Part shown: in pieces, positions 37,075-45,684 of the stretch
How positions within the stretch are numbered: position 1 is the first letter of the stretch
How the letters are laid out: every line of letters begins with the position of its first letter
Source of the DNA: CAYTOF01 sp964439435
Lineage (GTDB): Bacteria; Bacillota; Clostridia; Oscillospirales; QAMX01
Direction of reading: 5' to 3'
Length of the DNA: 64,000 bases
Assembly (NCBI GenBank): GCA_964439435.1
Contig: CAYTOF010000002.1
Location: 1-64,000, forward strand
The notes under the pieces: model-generated
What the model was told of the DNA's origin: nothing
The model's database searches: none
The model's input: the letters and a program-made list of their open reading frames with translations, nothing else
Program-made: the position numbers and the translations under genes

Positions 37075-38115
37075 ATGAAAGACATTTTGCTAAAAGATTT
37101 TACTCCGGAAAGTGAACTTGTTTTGCCTGAAACCCAAAAAGACACACCTCTATTCCCGGTTATTGACGCCCATACACATTGGGGGAGGTTGTTGCTTGGG
37201 GACGACTATCCTGCCGCCTACAAAACCTCTGATATAGTAGAAATGTTAAAAGCTCGGGGTCTTATAGGTATTGTTAATGCTGATGGCGCTTGGGGCGATG
37301 AACTGGACAAAATGTTGAGCAAAACGGATGAATCAAATGGGTTCATAACGACTTTTGCCAGTGTTGACGTGACAAGGATGTACGAAAAAGACTTTGAAAA
37401 ATATGCTTATAATACAATAAAAAGAGCTGCTGACCTCGGTATCAAAGGATTAAAGTTTTGGAAAGTGATTGGTCTTGTTTATAAAGACCAAGATGGGAAT
37501 TATATTCGGCCGGATGACGAAAGGCTCAAATGCATTTGGCAAACAGCCGCAGAATTATCTTTGCCCGTGTTATTTCACATAGCAGACCCCACCGCCTTCT
37601 TCAAACCCATTGATGAATATAACGAGCGTTACGAAGAATTGGGCGCTCATCCCGACTGGGCTTTTAATGCACCGGATCTATATTCCTTCAATGAGTTGAT
37701 GCAAATGCAATATAATATGATTAAGGCAAACCCGAAAACCAACTTTATCTGTGCGCATGTTGCAGGTTATAGTGAAAACTTGAGTGCAGTTGGTTCTTGG
37801 CTCAAGCAATTGCCAAATATGTTCATAGATATTGCAGAAAGAATTTCCGAACTTGGACGACAACCTTATACTTCTAAAAAATTCTTTACAGAACATGCTG
37901 ACAAGATACTATTCGGAACAGATATGACACCATTGGATTTCGTCGGTCGTTATGAGATATATTATCGATTCCTTGAAACATTTGACGAATATTTCAGATA
38001 TGATATAACACCCAATGGAAAGCAAGGAAGATGGCGTATCTATGGAGTAGGTCTGTCCCCTGAAGTGTTAGAAAAGATTTACCATAAAAACGCAAAACGA
38101 CTACTTAATATTTGA
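37075..38115 (+). CDS. Amidohydrolase family protein (amidohydrolase 2 type)
   Basis: A 346-residue metal-dependent TIM-barrel hydrolase or decarboxylase. Metal-site motifs are IDAHTHWGR near the N-terminus, LFHIADP, ICAHVAGYSE, and the aspartate in LFGTDMTPLD. This pattern fits the amidohydrolase 2 (PF04909) family, whose members act on lactones, amides or decarboxylation substrates. The start is the ATG at 37075 behind AAAAGGGG. It overlaps the start region of the SIS gene, with a kinase next, so it probably acts on a sugar derivative. The exact substrate is unknown. Confidence 0.82.
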   Translation: MKDILLKDFTPESELVLPETQKDTPLFPVIDAHTHWGRLLLGDDYPAAYKTSDIVEMLKARGLIGIVNADGAWGDELDKMLSKTDESNGFITTFASVDVTRMYEKDFEKYAYNTIKRAADLGIKGLKFWKVIGLVYKDQDGNYIRPDDERLKCIWQTAAELSLPVLFHIADPTAFFKPIDEYNERYEELGAHPDWAFNAPDLYSFNELMQMQYNMIKANPKTNFICAHVAGYSENLSAVGSWLKQLPNMFIDIAERISELGRQPYTSKKFFTEHADKILFGTDMTPLDFVGRYEIYYRFLETFDEYFRYDITPNGKQGRWRIYGVGLSPEVLEKIYHKNAKRLLNI

Positions 38116-38129
38116 AAGGGCGTATAGAT

Positions 38130-39164
38130 TTGAGTACAACTTATTTGGAGATGAGCGCACAGTACGAAGCAATCGAGCAGACTTATGATTATGCAAAAAA
38201 CAGAGTAGGTATTATAAAACGGTATCTCTCTGAAAAAGCGTATAAAACTGTTATTTTCATAGGGAGCGGGTCAAGCTACTGCGTATCTAAGTCGCTGGAA
38301 TCTATTTACCGCAACCTTACGGGTGCGGCTTCCATGAGTGCTACAGCAGGAGACATATATCTCAACACAGAGAGATACAAAGCTCCGGCCGATGAATGTC
38401 TAGTCATTGCAGTTACGCGTTCGGGCAGCACCAGTGAACTGCTCGGAGCAATAGAAAAGCTAAAAGCTGTGGCGCAAATTCGAGTGATTGCTATAACATG
38501 TGTTGATGAGTCGCCTATTGGAAACATGGCTGATATTACTCTATCAATGCCTTGGGCATTTGATGCAAGTATTTGTCAAACACGGACAGTTTCCTGTTTG
38601 TATGCTGCGGGAGCTGTCATTGCTGCTGGGTTGGCAGATCGCTTAGATGCGATAGACGAATTCGGCATGACAATCGGGCACTTCAAAAAATATGCTGATC
38701 GCTTTGAGCAAGAATTTTTGAAGCTCGCAAAAGAAAGATTTGACAATGTTGCTCTACTTGCCGATGGCGAAGAAGCGGGCATGGCTGAAGAAGGAGCCTT
38801 GGCATTTAAAGAGATGGCACAAGTTCATTCAAATCAATATGGCTTGCTTGATGCAAGGCATGGACCAATGGTTCTGATAGGCAAAGGTACTCTTGTGATT
38901 GCTTCGCTTAGATCGGACGGAGAGCATGAACGCAAGATGGTTGAAGATTTGATAAAGAAAAATGCCACTGTGGTCACATGTACAGACTCACCTCAAAGCA
39001 TCAATAAAGTATACTTAAATGCATATTTCGGAGAAAAACTTGATATCATCGGCAGAGCGATTGCGGTTTTGATGATTTGTCAGTATACAGCTTATTATAA
39101 AGCGGTGGTCAAAGGACTAAATCCGGATAGTCCTGCCGGGCTTGATGCTTGGATTAAGCTTTAA
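38130..39164 (+). CDS. SIS-domain sugar isomerase/deglycase (GFAT isomerase-like)
   Basis: About 344 residues with two SIS domains and no glutaminase domain, as in AgaS, FrlB and similar proteins. Seen are the phosphosugar-binding IFIGSGSSYCVSKSLE, AVTRSGSTSELLGAI and KEMAQVHSNQYGLLDARHGPM (C-terminal active site region). Such proteins deaminate or deglycate amino-sugar phosphates. The start is TTG at 38130, 9 bases after AAAGGG; a TTG at 38112 would precede that site. It lies between the amidohydrolase and a PfkB kinase. Confidence 0.87.
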   Translation: MSTTYLEMSAQYEAIEQTYDYAKNRVGIIKRYLSEKAYKTVIFIGSGSSYCVSKSLESIYRNLTGAASMSATAGDIYLNTERYKAPADECLVIAVTRSGSTSELLGAIEKLKAVAQIRVIAITCVDESPIGNMADITLSMPWAFDASICQTRTVSCLYAAGAVIAAGLADRLDAIDEFGMTIGHFKKYADRFEQEFLKLAKERFDNVALLADGEEAGMAEEGALAFKEMAQVHSNQYGLLDARHGPMVLIGKGTLVIASLRSDGEHERKMVEDLIKKNATVVTCTDSPQSINKVYLNAYFGEKLDIIGRAIAVLMICQYTAYYKAVVKGLNPDSPAGLDAWIKL

Positions 39165-39183
39165 ACAATTGTTGGAGGGTATT

Positions 39184-40128
39184 TTGAAAAATATCGAAGT
39201 ATTGGCAATAGGTGAGTTGAATGTGGATCTTATTCTGACCGGACTTGGCAGTATGCCGATACCCGGCAGAGAACTTCTTGCAGAAACGTGCTCACTTGTA
39301 ATGGGAAGTTCCACTGCCATTTGTGCCGCAGGGCTTTCTAAACTGGGTTTGAAAACATCTTTTGTCGGCAAAGTCGGAGATGACGATTATGGAAGGTTTG
39401 CCACAGAAGCGTTGAAAAGCTATAGCGTAGATATGTCCCACCTTATCGTTGACAGAGACATACAAACAGGTATAACTGTCTCTATTTCGTCGCAGGATAA
39501 TAAAGACAGAGCGATGGTGACATATTTGGGAGCAATCGACTCTTTGACAACTGCGGATGTGTCTATGGAATTGTTAAAACAAACACAGCATATTCATGTC
39601 GGTTCTTTCTTTCTTCAGAGCTCTTTGAGAGCAAATCTAGCATCACTATTTCAAAAGGCACAAACAATAGGAATGACCACTTCACTCGATGCCGGTTGGG
39701 ATGATTCAGGCAATTGGGACTATGGAATAAAAGATGTATTATCATATACAAACATATTTCTACCAAACGAACTGGAAGCTGAAGCCATATCGGGGAAAAA
39801 GGACGCAAAAAAAGCCGCTGAATCATTGGCTGAAATATGCGAAATATGTGTCGTGAAATGTGGACCCAATGGCGCAATAGTTTCGAGTAAAGGGGAGACA
39901 CTCTCTTTACCTACATATGATGCGGTAGTAAGAGATACAACCGGTGCCGGAGATTCGTTTAATGCGGGCTTTATTTTCGGTTATTTGAAGGGATTTGACT
40001 TGAAAAAATCAACTAGGATTGGCAACGCTTGCGGTTCGGTAAGCGTTACAAAATACGGCGGAGCTTCTGCCTGCGCATCGTTGGAGGAGGCAATGTCGGT
40101 GATTGAACTGGGATATGTTGCCAAATAG
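39184..40128 (+). CDS. PfkB/ribokinase-family carbohydrate kinase
   Basis: A 314-residue kinase with the N-terminal GELNVDLILTG, GSSTAICAAGLSKLG, GKVGDDDYGRFA, and the C-terminal signature DTTGAGDSFNAGFI carrying the catalytic Asp. It phosphorylates a sugar or sugar acid; the specificity is not readable. The start is TTG at 39184 with GGAGGG five bases upstream, 19 bases after the SIS stop. Paired SIS and PfkB enzymes occur in fructoselysine (FrlB/FrlD) pathways. Confidence 0.9.
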   Translation: MKNIEVLAIGELNVDLILTGLGSMPIPGRELLAETCSLVMGSSTAICAAGLSKLGLKTSFVGKVGDDDYGRFATEALKSYSVDMSHLIVDRDIQTGITVSISSQDNKDRAMVTYLGAIDSLTTADVSMELLKQTQHIHVGSFFLQSSLRANLASLFQKAQTIGMTTSLDAGWDDSGNWDYGIKDVLSYTNIFLPNELEAEAISGKKDAKKAAESLAEICEICVVKCGPNGAIVSSKGETLSLPTYDAVVRDTTGAGDSFNAGFIFGYLKGFDLKKSTRIGNACGSVSVTKYGGASACASLEEAMSVIELGYVAK

Positions 40129-40176
40129 CAACATTGTAAATTACCTTGACTTTTAAGCATAGATAACTACACGCTA

Positions 40177-40215
40177 GCGGCCGGATACATCTCTACTAAA
40201 GTTGTATCCGGTTGC
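40177..40215 (+). terminator. Hairpin after the kinase gene, just before the lipoprotein gene
   Basis: Arms 40177-40189 and 40203-40215 pair over 13 bp with two G-U pairs around a 13-base loop. No T run follows, and the right arm ends 10 bases before the GGAGG of the next gene. It may be a terminator or may control translation. Confidence 0.45.
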
Positions 40216-40234
40216 GGTATTGCCTGGAGGGAAA

Positions 40235-41227
40235 GTGACAAAAAGAATTATTTTGTGCATACTGATTTTGCCGTTATTAGCATTGATTGGTTGCAGCGGC
40301 CATACTATGTCTGCAAACACACTTGTGCTTGATGGCCAAGTGATTACAGTTCCCTACGTTGTAAGGATCGATAACTATGAAGTGAAAGCAGATGAATATA
40401 GATATTATTACCTTAATCTACTAAATGAAAGAACAGCTGATACCGATGATAGAGACTGGTCACATGATGAATCGAACAATTTCAAGGACACAGTTTTAGA
40501 ATACCTTTTACTTGAAAGGGCAGCACATATTTATGCTACCGATCTTGGTATAGTGTTTACAGATGAAGATGCTGTTCGTGCTGAAAGCGAAATTGAAGAA
40601 TTGAGACAAGGTGCAGGAGGAAATAAAGAATTCTTATCGGAATTAAGTGCAGAGTTTTTAACAGAAAGATTATTGCTCGAACAGATAAAAGCGGAAATCA
40701 TCTATGAAAAACTATATAATATGATGTTCGACGTCGGGGGAATATATGAAATAAGCGAATCAGAAATGTTGGACATCGTAAAGGAAAACTATGTTTGTGT
40801 CCGATACTTGATGTTGTCAAAAAACAACGAAAATCATGATTCTGAGGAGTTTGCCCGAGACCTATTAGAGCGAATAAATAACGGCACAGATTTTGTTACT
40901 CTTGTCAACGAATATGGCGAAGACTTGAGGATGCTTAATAATCCGGATGGGTATTATTTCACATATGGGATGCTTGATGACCATTTTACTGACATTTGCT
41001 TCAGTCTTGAGGTAGGTGAAATAAGCGAGGTTGTTGACAGTGAAGGCAAACTATATATTATAAAAAGACAGCCAATTGACGATAGTTATGTTAAAGAGAC
41101 CATAGATGTTTTTATAAAAGCCTATAAGATGAACATCTTTCAAATGGAACTACAAAAGATTTCTCAGAAACTCAGCATTGAATATTCGGATATTTACGAG
41201 GCAATATCGCCCTTTTCGATGTCATAA
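40235..41227 (+). CDS. Predicted lipoprotein, PrsA/SurA-like peptidyl-prolyl isomerase
   Basis: A 330-residue exported lipoprotein. The signal peptide KRIILCILILPLLALIGCS ends in a lipobox with its cysteine near residue 19. A SurA N-like helical part follows (YEVKADEYRYYYLNLLNE through LTERLLLEQIKAEIIYEKLY). A degenerate parvulin-like domain at about residues 180-280 has VRYLMLSKN, FVTLVNEYGED and SLEVGEISEVVDSEGKLYIIKR. Such proteins help fold exported proteins at the outer membrane face in Firmicutes. The start is GTG at 40235 behind GGAGG. Catalytic activity is uncertain. Confidence 0.78.
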   Translation: MTKRIILCILILPLLALIGCSGHTMSANTLVLDGQVITVPYVVRIDNYEVKADEYRYYYLNLLNERTADTDDRDWSHDESNNFKDTVLEYLLLERAAHIYATDLGIVFTDEDAVRAESEIEELRQGAGGNKEFLSELSAEFLTERLLLEQIKAEIIYEKLYNMMFDVGGIYEISESEMLDIVKENYVCVRYLMLSKNNENHDSEEFARDLLERINNGTDFVTLVNEYGEDLRMLNNPDGYYFTYGMLDDHFTDICFSLEVGEISEVVDSEGKLYIIKRQPIDDSYVKETIDVFIKAYKMNIFQMELQKISQKLSIEYSDIYEAISPFSMS

Positions 41228-41280
41228 TTGAGACATGGGCAAGTAGTGTCAAAAGATGACGAATGGATATCGGAGGACAG

Positions 41281-41820
41281 ATGAAAGCAAGAGGTATAGT
41301 GAGACGGATAGACGATTTGGGAAGAGTTGTTATACCCAAGGAGATAAGGCGCCTACTGAAAATTCGCGAAGGAGATCCACTTGAGATTTTTACCGGCAAG
41401 AATGAGGATATTATACTGAGAAAGTATTCCCCGATAGGTGAAATTGCTCCTTTTGCATCTCAATTATGTGAAACAGTTTCGCGCATATCAGGTTATACCG
41501 TTGCAGTGTCGGACCGAGATGCAATAATTGCTATTTCCGGACCATCACAAAAGGACTTGGCTGACAAGAAAATCAGCTATGAGCTCGAAGCAATTATAGA
41601 TAACCGTCAAAGTCATTTTGATAGAATAGGGGGAAATGGGATTAAGATAGTACAAGATTATTCAAGAAAAAGTGCATTTGCCGCAGTGCCTATTATCGTT
41701 CTTGGGGATATTACGGGATGTGCTCTAATTATCGGAGACGAAAATGATATTTGCACTGATGCGGAAATGAAACTTTGCCAGAGTATAGCTGGATTTTTAA
41801 GCATGCAAATCGAAGCTTGA
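41281..41820 (+). CDS. spoVT: SpoVT-like AbrB-family regulator
   Basis: A 179-residue transcription factor with an N-terminal swapped-hairpin AbrB DNA-binding domain (MKARGIVRRIDDLGRVVIPKEI) and a C-terminal GAF-like domain from about residue 55. Length and layout match SpoVT, the forespore regulator of spore formers. The start is the ATG at 41281 behind CGGAGG. Its neighbour is the PrsA-like lipoprotein, and in some Clostridia a foldase gene and spoVT adjoin. It is the best evidence that the organism has sporulating ancestry. Confidence 0.93.
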   Translation: MKARGIVRRIDDLGRVVIPKEIRRLLKIREGDPLEIFTGKNEDIILRKYSPIGEIAPFASQLCETVSRISGYTVAVSDRDAIIAISGPSQKDLADKKISYELEAIIDNRQSHFDRIGGNGIKIVQDYSRKSAFAAVPIIVLGDITGCALIIGDENDICTDAEMKLCQSIAGFLSMQIEA

Positions 41821-41837
41821 TAATGAGGATAATAAGA

Positions 41838-41890
41838 ATGATGAGTGAAAGAGGGTTTGGACAGTACGCAAACTCTCTTTCACTCATCAT
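41838..41890. terminator. Long hairpin between convergent spoVT and GerMN genes
   Basis: Arms 41838-41859 and 41869-41890 pair over 22 bp with a single G-U position and a 9-base loop. No T run follows on either strand. It is in the right place for a shared terminator but is unusually long. Confidence 0.6.
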
Positions 41891-41968
41891 GGTCTGATAG
41901 AGGTGAAGTTGAATCTTTGTTGATTGATAAAAGTTGAATAAAAAGAACAAGGACTCGCAAAGATAAAA

Positions 41969-42916
41969 TTATTGAGCCAATGAATTGCCTCTAATTAAGG
42001 AGTTGTTTTTATAAAGAGCTTCAGAGAGCTCTATTTTTATAAACCGGAATTTTTCTATTCCTTCGACCTGTAGTTTAACAGAATTTATTTGTGGGAGCGC
42101 AGTCAAAGAGTTAACAATGGAATATATAGACACTTCAGCAGATGCTGAATCTTTAATTGTGTCCAACTGCGTTATCTGCGAAGATAAACACAGAGAAACT
42201 TCGCCATTGTATGTGGATATTGAATTTAGAGATGTACCTGATGGGAAATATCGGATAGATCCGTTTTCATTTGATTGACCTTCAAGCAGAAGCTTTACTA
42301 TGTATTCAATGGGATCTTGGTCGGCAAAAAGCACGACAGATAAACTTTGAGGAAACAATGCTTTTAGATTTTCGTCAGGATAGTACAGGATAAACACATG
42401 CTCGTTCTTCATGTAAAATTCGCTGCTGCTGATAAATGAACTCAGAGAGACAAAATCTGTACTGGAGATAGGGTGAGGGGAGTTTGATATGCGAAATGAA
42501 AAGCTTGTCAAGCCATTGATACCGGTAAGTGAGCGGATAATACAATAGTCTGCTAAGCTCATTTCATAGTTACTGAGACTTGAGTATTCAGAAGATAGAT
42601 TAATAATCAATTTGGTATCTGTTAAATTCAGGCTGTTTACTTTCAGACCCGGCGGAAAGGGGTTGAGGAGGCTTGAAGTGTTTGGGCCTGCAAATAGTTG
42701 CCTCAGTAGCTCGTGGATTAATCCGATTTCTGTCGTAGATGGTATATATCGCTTCTCATATTCAAATATGCTATTCACATTATTCTCTGTTAGAAAATAA
42801 AGATGATATTTTTCTGACTTGCTATCATGGTCAGGAAAAAATACAGCCATATAGACAATTGCTGTTAAAAAAATGACAGCAAGTAAAATTATCATGATGC
42901 TATAGGTTTTTTTCAT
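41969..42916 (-). CDS. GerMN-domain membrane-anchored protein
   Basis: A 315-residue protein with an N-terminal membrane anchor (IMIILLAVIFLTAIVYMAVFF) and two GerMN-like domains. The first is around LIHELLRQLFAGP and LKVNSLNLTDTKLIINLSSEY. The second is around VFILYYPDENLKAL and IEYIVKLLLEG. GerMN domains occur in the spore germination protein GerM and in LpqB. There is no lipobox cysteine. It is the last gene of an operon with a response regulator and histidine kinase, which points to a role in envelope signalling. Confidence 0.83.
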   Translation of the reverse strand: MKKTYSIMIILLAVIFLTAIVYMAVFFPDHDSKSEKYHLYFLTENNVNSIFEYEKRYIPSTTEIGLIHELLRQLFAGPNTSSLLNPFPPGLKVNSLNLTDTKLIINLSSEYSSLSNYEMSLADYCIIRSLTGINGLTSFSFRISNSPHPISSTDFVSLSSFISSSEFYMKNEHVFILYYPDENLKALFPQSLSVVLFADQDPIEYIVKLLLEGQSNENGSIRYFPSGTSLNSISTYNGEVSLCLSSQITQLDTIKDSASAEVSIYSIVNSLTALPQINSVKLQVEGIEKFRFIKIELSEALYKNNSLIRGNSLAQ

Positions 42917-42981
42917 TTTTAATCACCTATATAAAATGTGTCGTTAGCCGTTTCATTGGTACAATATTATTAACTGAGTTA

Positions 42982-44412
42982 TCAACTGATTTTATATTCA
43001 TCTGCCTTCTCGTAAAGAGGGAATTTGACGGTGAACCGAGCACCTCCATTTGCACGGTTTTGTGCTGTAACGGTGCCATTACAGCTCTGTACTGCAGCAG
43101 CCACTATAGATAATCCGAGGCCGGTGCCACCGGTGGTCCTGGCACGCGCTTTATCCACTCGATAAAACCGATCAAATATTCTGCGCAAATCCTCTTCGGG
43201 GATACCCTCACCATCATCATCTACGATGAAAGTAGCATTACCGTCATGTCCGTACAGATAAACACGAACTTCATTGCCTTTCCCTCCATATTTTATGGCA
43301 TTCTCTATGATATTGTAAAAAACTTGATATATAAGATCATAATTTGCCAAGACAATACAATTATCTGCCAACTCATGTCGGATTTTAGAATCAGATGCTG
43401 ATGCCAGTGGTGCAAGCATCCGGCATACATTTTTAGCAATATAAGATAGGTTTAACGGAACAAGATCAGTATTACTAGATTCGTCGTCATAGCGGGTAAT
43501 CTGCAAAAGTTTACCGCTTATTCGCGTAAGCCGCTCTATCTCGTCATTTATATCCAGTAAAAACTCTTTAATGCTCTCTTCATCTATATCCGGAGTCTGT
43601 AATATAGAATCAGACAATAATTTTATGGATGCCAAAGGAGTTCGCAATTCGTGTGAAGCATCAGAGACGAATCTTCGTCTCTGCTCCTCAGTTTTGGACA
43701 ACGCAAATGAAAGGTCGTTGAGCTCGGAGGCCAATACTGCAAACTCATCACTACCTTTGGTTTGAACATCTGCATTATAGTCACCTGTTTTAATTTTTTC
43801 CATACCTTCAATTAGAGTACGAGCGTTCTTGTTGAAGCTGATGTATAAATAGAAGCCAAACAGCAATGGAACAGATAAAAGTAATAATGAGGTGAAAAAA
43901 AGTATATTGCTGATATTTGAATATTCACTTCCTATGTTAGGATCCTCTGTGTGCAAATAGATTACTCCTGTGATTGAATCGCCTTGTAAACGAGGTACTG
44001 CAACATCGAAATAGAATACACTTTTATGATAACGCATGGAAAATGCATCATTTCCTCTAAATGCAGTGTTGATTTCGGGAGTTATTATTCGAAGACCAGC
44101 TTTGTTGTTTTTGCTATTGCTGTCGTAGAGAGATTTACCCGTATTGTCAGTTATGATTAAACTCATGGTGTTTTCGGTCTGTATTTCAGATAACAGGGAT
44201 GAAAAGACTTCGGGATATCTATCTTGAGGGTAAGTATCGGCCAGGTGAGAAAAATGATTAGCAAGGGTTAGAGAGCTTTGCCTGTAGGCAAGCTCAATTG
44301 CTTTTTTCAAACTGATTGGATATACCACTGTAAGGCTAATCAAAAAAGCGATTGCTATTACAGTATTTATCAGCAAAAACTTCAAACTAGATTTTGAAAA
44401 AATCCTTTTCAT
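42982..44412 (-). CDS. Sensor histidine kinase (HAMP, HisKA, HATPase)
   Basis: A 476-residue membrane kinase. It has a first helix at about residues 12-32 and an outside sensor domain of roughly 140 residues. A second helix (LFFTSLLLLSVPLLFGFYLYI) and a HAMP linker (GMEKIKTGDYNADVQ) follow. The phosphoacceptor is in FVSDASHELRTPLASIK near residue 254. The ATP domain has an N box (NIIENAIKYGGKG), DDDGEGIPEEDLRRIFDRFYR and GGTGLGLSIV. It follows its response regulator by 51 bases. Confidence 0.95.
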   Translation of the reverse strand: MKRIFSKSSLKFLLINTVIAIAFLISLTVVYPISLKKAIELAYRQSSLTLANHFSHLADTYPQDRYPEVFSSLLSEIQTENTMSLIITDNTGKSLYDSNSKNNKAGLRIITPEINTAFRGNDAFSMRYHKSVFYFDVAVPRLQGDSITGVIYLHTEDPNIGSEYSNISNILFFTSLLLLSVPLLFGFYLYISFNKNARTLIEGMEKIKTGDYNADVQTKGSDEFAVLASELNDLSFALSKTEEQRRRFVSDASHELRTPLASIKLLSDSILQTPDIDEESIKEFLLDINDEIERLTRISGKLLQITRYDDESSNTDLVPLNLSYIAKNVCRMLAPLASASDSKIRHELADNCIVLANYDLIYQVFYNIIENAIKYGGKGNEVRVYLYGHDGNATFIVDDDGEGIPEEDLRRIFDRFYRVDKARARTTGGTGLGLSIVAAAVQSCNGTVTAQNRANGGARFTVKFPLYEKADEYKIS

Positions 44413-44463
44413 TAGTAGCCTACTTGAAAGAATAAGGCATGACCGGGTATCAAAAAGGTGAAA

Positions 44464-45147
44464 CTATATCTTGTAATAATATCCAACGCCCCACTTAGTA
44501 AGAATATGTACAGGTTCTGCGGGATTGCTTTCTAATTTTTCACGAAGCCTTCTTATGTGTACGTCAACAGTCCTGATGTCACCGGGATAATAGTAACCCC
44601 ATACCGTATTTAACAAAGACTCGCGGCTGAAGACGCAGTTGGCAGAGCGCATAAGCAACTCAAGCAGATCGAATTCTTTGGGGGTTAAGTCAACCGCTTT
44701 GTCATTTGCATAAGCGAGTCTCTCGTTCAAATCAAGAGATATGGCACCACCTTCAAGCTTGGATGTGTCCTCAGCTTTGGATGTTTTTGCAGCAGAGCGC
44801 CTCAAAATAGCTCTGATACGAGCTTTGAGCTCAAGCACATTGAAAGGCTTGGAAAGATAATCATCAGCACCGTGTTCAAAACCAAGGAGCTTATCAGTAT
44901 CTTCACCTTTCGCGGTGAGCATGATTACGGGAACTTTTGAAAACTCGCGAATACGCCTGCAAACCTCCAAGCCGTTAATTTTAGGCAGCATAAGGTCCAA
45001 TATTATAAGATCATATTCTACCTCACTTGCCAAAGCCAGGGCCTCTTCGCCATTGAATACGGCATCTACATCGTATCCCTCGTTTTCAAGGTTAAACTTC
45101 AGTCCTTTGACGAGAAGTTTTTCGTCATCGACAATTAAAATACGCAT
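44464..45147 (-). CDS. OmpR/PhoB-family response regulator
   Basis: A 227-residue regulator. The receiver domain has acidic D7/D8, phosphoacceptor D51 in LIILDLMLPKINGLEV, T78 and K100. The winged-helix C-terminal domain includes DLTPKEFDLLELLM and DIRTVDVHIRRLREKLE with a final GVGYYYKI. It starts 5 bases after the HhH protein and precedes the kinase, forming an operon. The regulated genes are unknown. Confidence 0.96.
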   Translation of the reverse strand: MRILIVDDEKLLVKGLKFNLENEGYDVDAVFNGEEALALASEVEYDLIILDLMLPKINGLEVCRRIREFSKVPVIMLTAKGEDTDKLLGFEHGADDYLSKPFNVLELKARIRAILRRSAAKTSKAEDTSKLEGGAISLDLNERLAYANDKAVDLTPKEFDLLELLMRSANCVFSRESLLNTVWGYYYPGDIRTVDVHIRRLREKLESNPAEPVHILTKWGVGYYYKI

Positions 45148-45152
45148 GTCAT

Positions 45153-45509
45153 TTACTCCTTTTTGTTAATAATTAAATATGGTTCAACTGACAAAAACTG
45201 TCCTAATCCGATTCCCTGAATAAGGGATACTTGCTCAATTGATTCAAAAGAACCAAGTTCGCTTCGCAGAGTAAACACTAAGTTGATGTCTATTAGCTTG
45301 CCTAAAATTGATTCCAATTCTTCAGAAGATGCGGAGTTTAGATCGAATATTGCCAGGTGCGATCCGGCTTGTGGTCTGTAGGGTGAAAAATTTTGGTCAT
45401 TTATAGATTGGTATGCACCAATCATATGCAGTGAACTATGGGCATATGCGAGAGAACCAAGAAAAAGAATTGAGACTATGATAATTGCCATTGAAAAAGA
45501 TAAACGCAT
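45153..45509 (-). CDS. Exported ComEA-like helix-hairpin-helix protein, small
   Basis: A 118-residue protein with an N-terminal signal or anchor helix (MAIIIVSILFLGSLAYA) and a C-terminal part like ComEA HhH motifs. DLNSASSEELESILG is followed by LRSELGSFESIEQVSLIQGIG. The first hairpin glycine motif is degenerate, since the usual LPGIG is replaced by SILGKLI, so DNA binding is uncertain. It opens the two-component operon, an odd place for a competence-like protein. No comEC is in the window. Confidence 0.65.
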   Translation of the reverse strand: MRLSFSMAIIIVSILFLGSLAYAHSSLHMIGAYQSINDQNFSPYRPQAGSHLAIFDLNSASSEELESILGKLIDINLVFTLRSELGSFESIEQVSLIQGIGLGQFLSVEPYLIINKKE

Positions 45510-45577
45510 ACTATACCTTTATGACTGTGCAACAAAATGAGGATAAAAACGGAAAGAAGAGATTTTACAAATGAGCG

Positions 45578-45607
45578 TTGAAAACAGATGTCAATTTATG
45601 ATAGAAT
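45578..45607 (+). promoter_or_regulatory. Promoter of the D,D-carboxypeptidase gene
   Basis: TTGAAA (45578-45583), an 18-base spacer and TAGAAT (45602-45607), 78 bases before the start. Confidence 0.55.
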
Positions 45608-45684
45608 CTTTAATGGGTCTCTAAGTTGTTACAGAGCATGAACCAAATGACTATATTATTATAGCACATTTTCAGAGGTTATGT

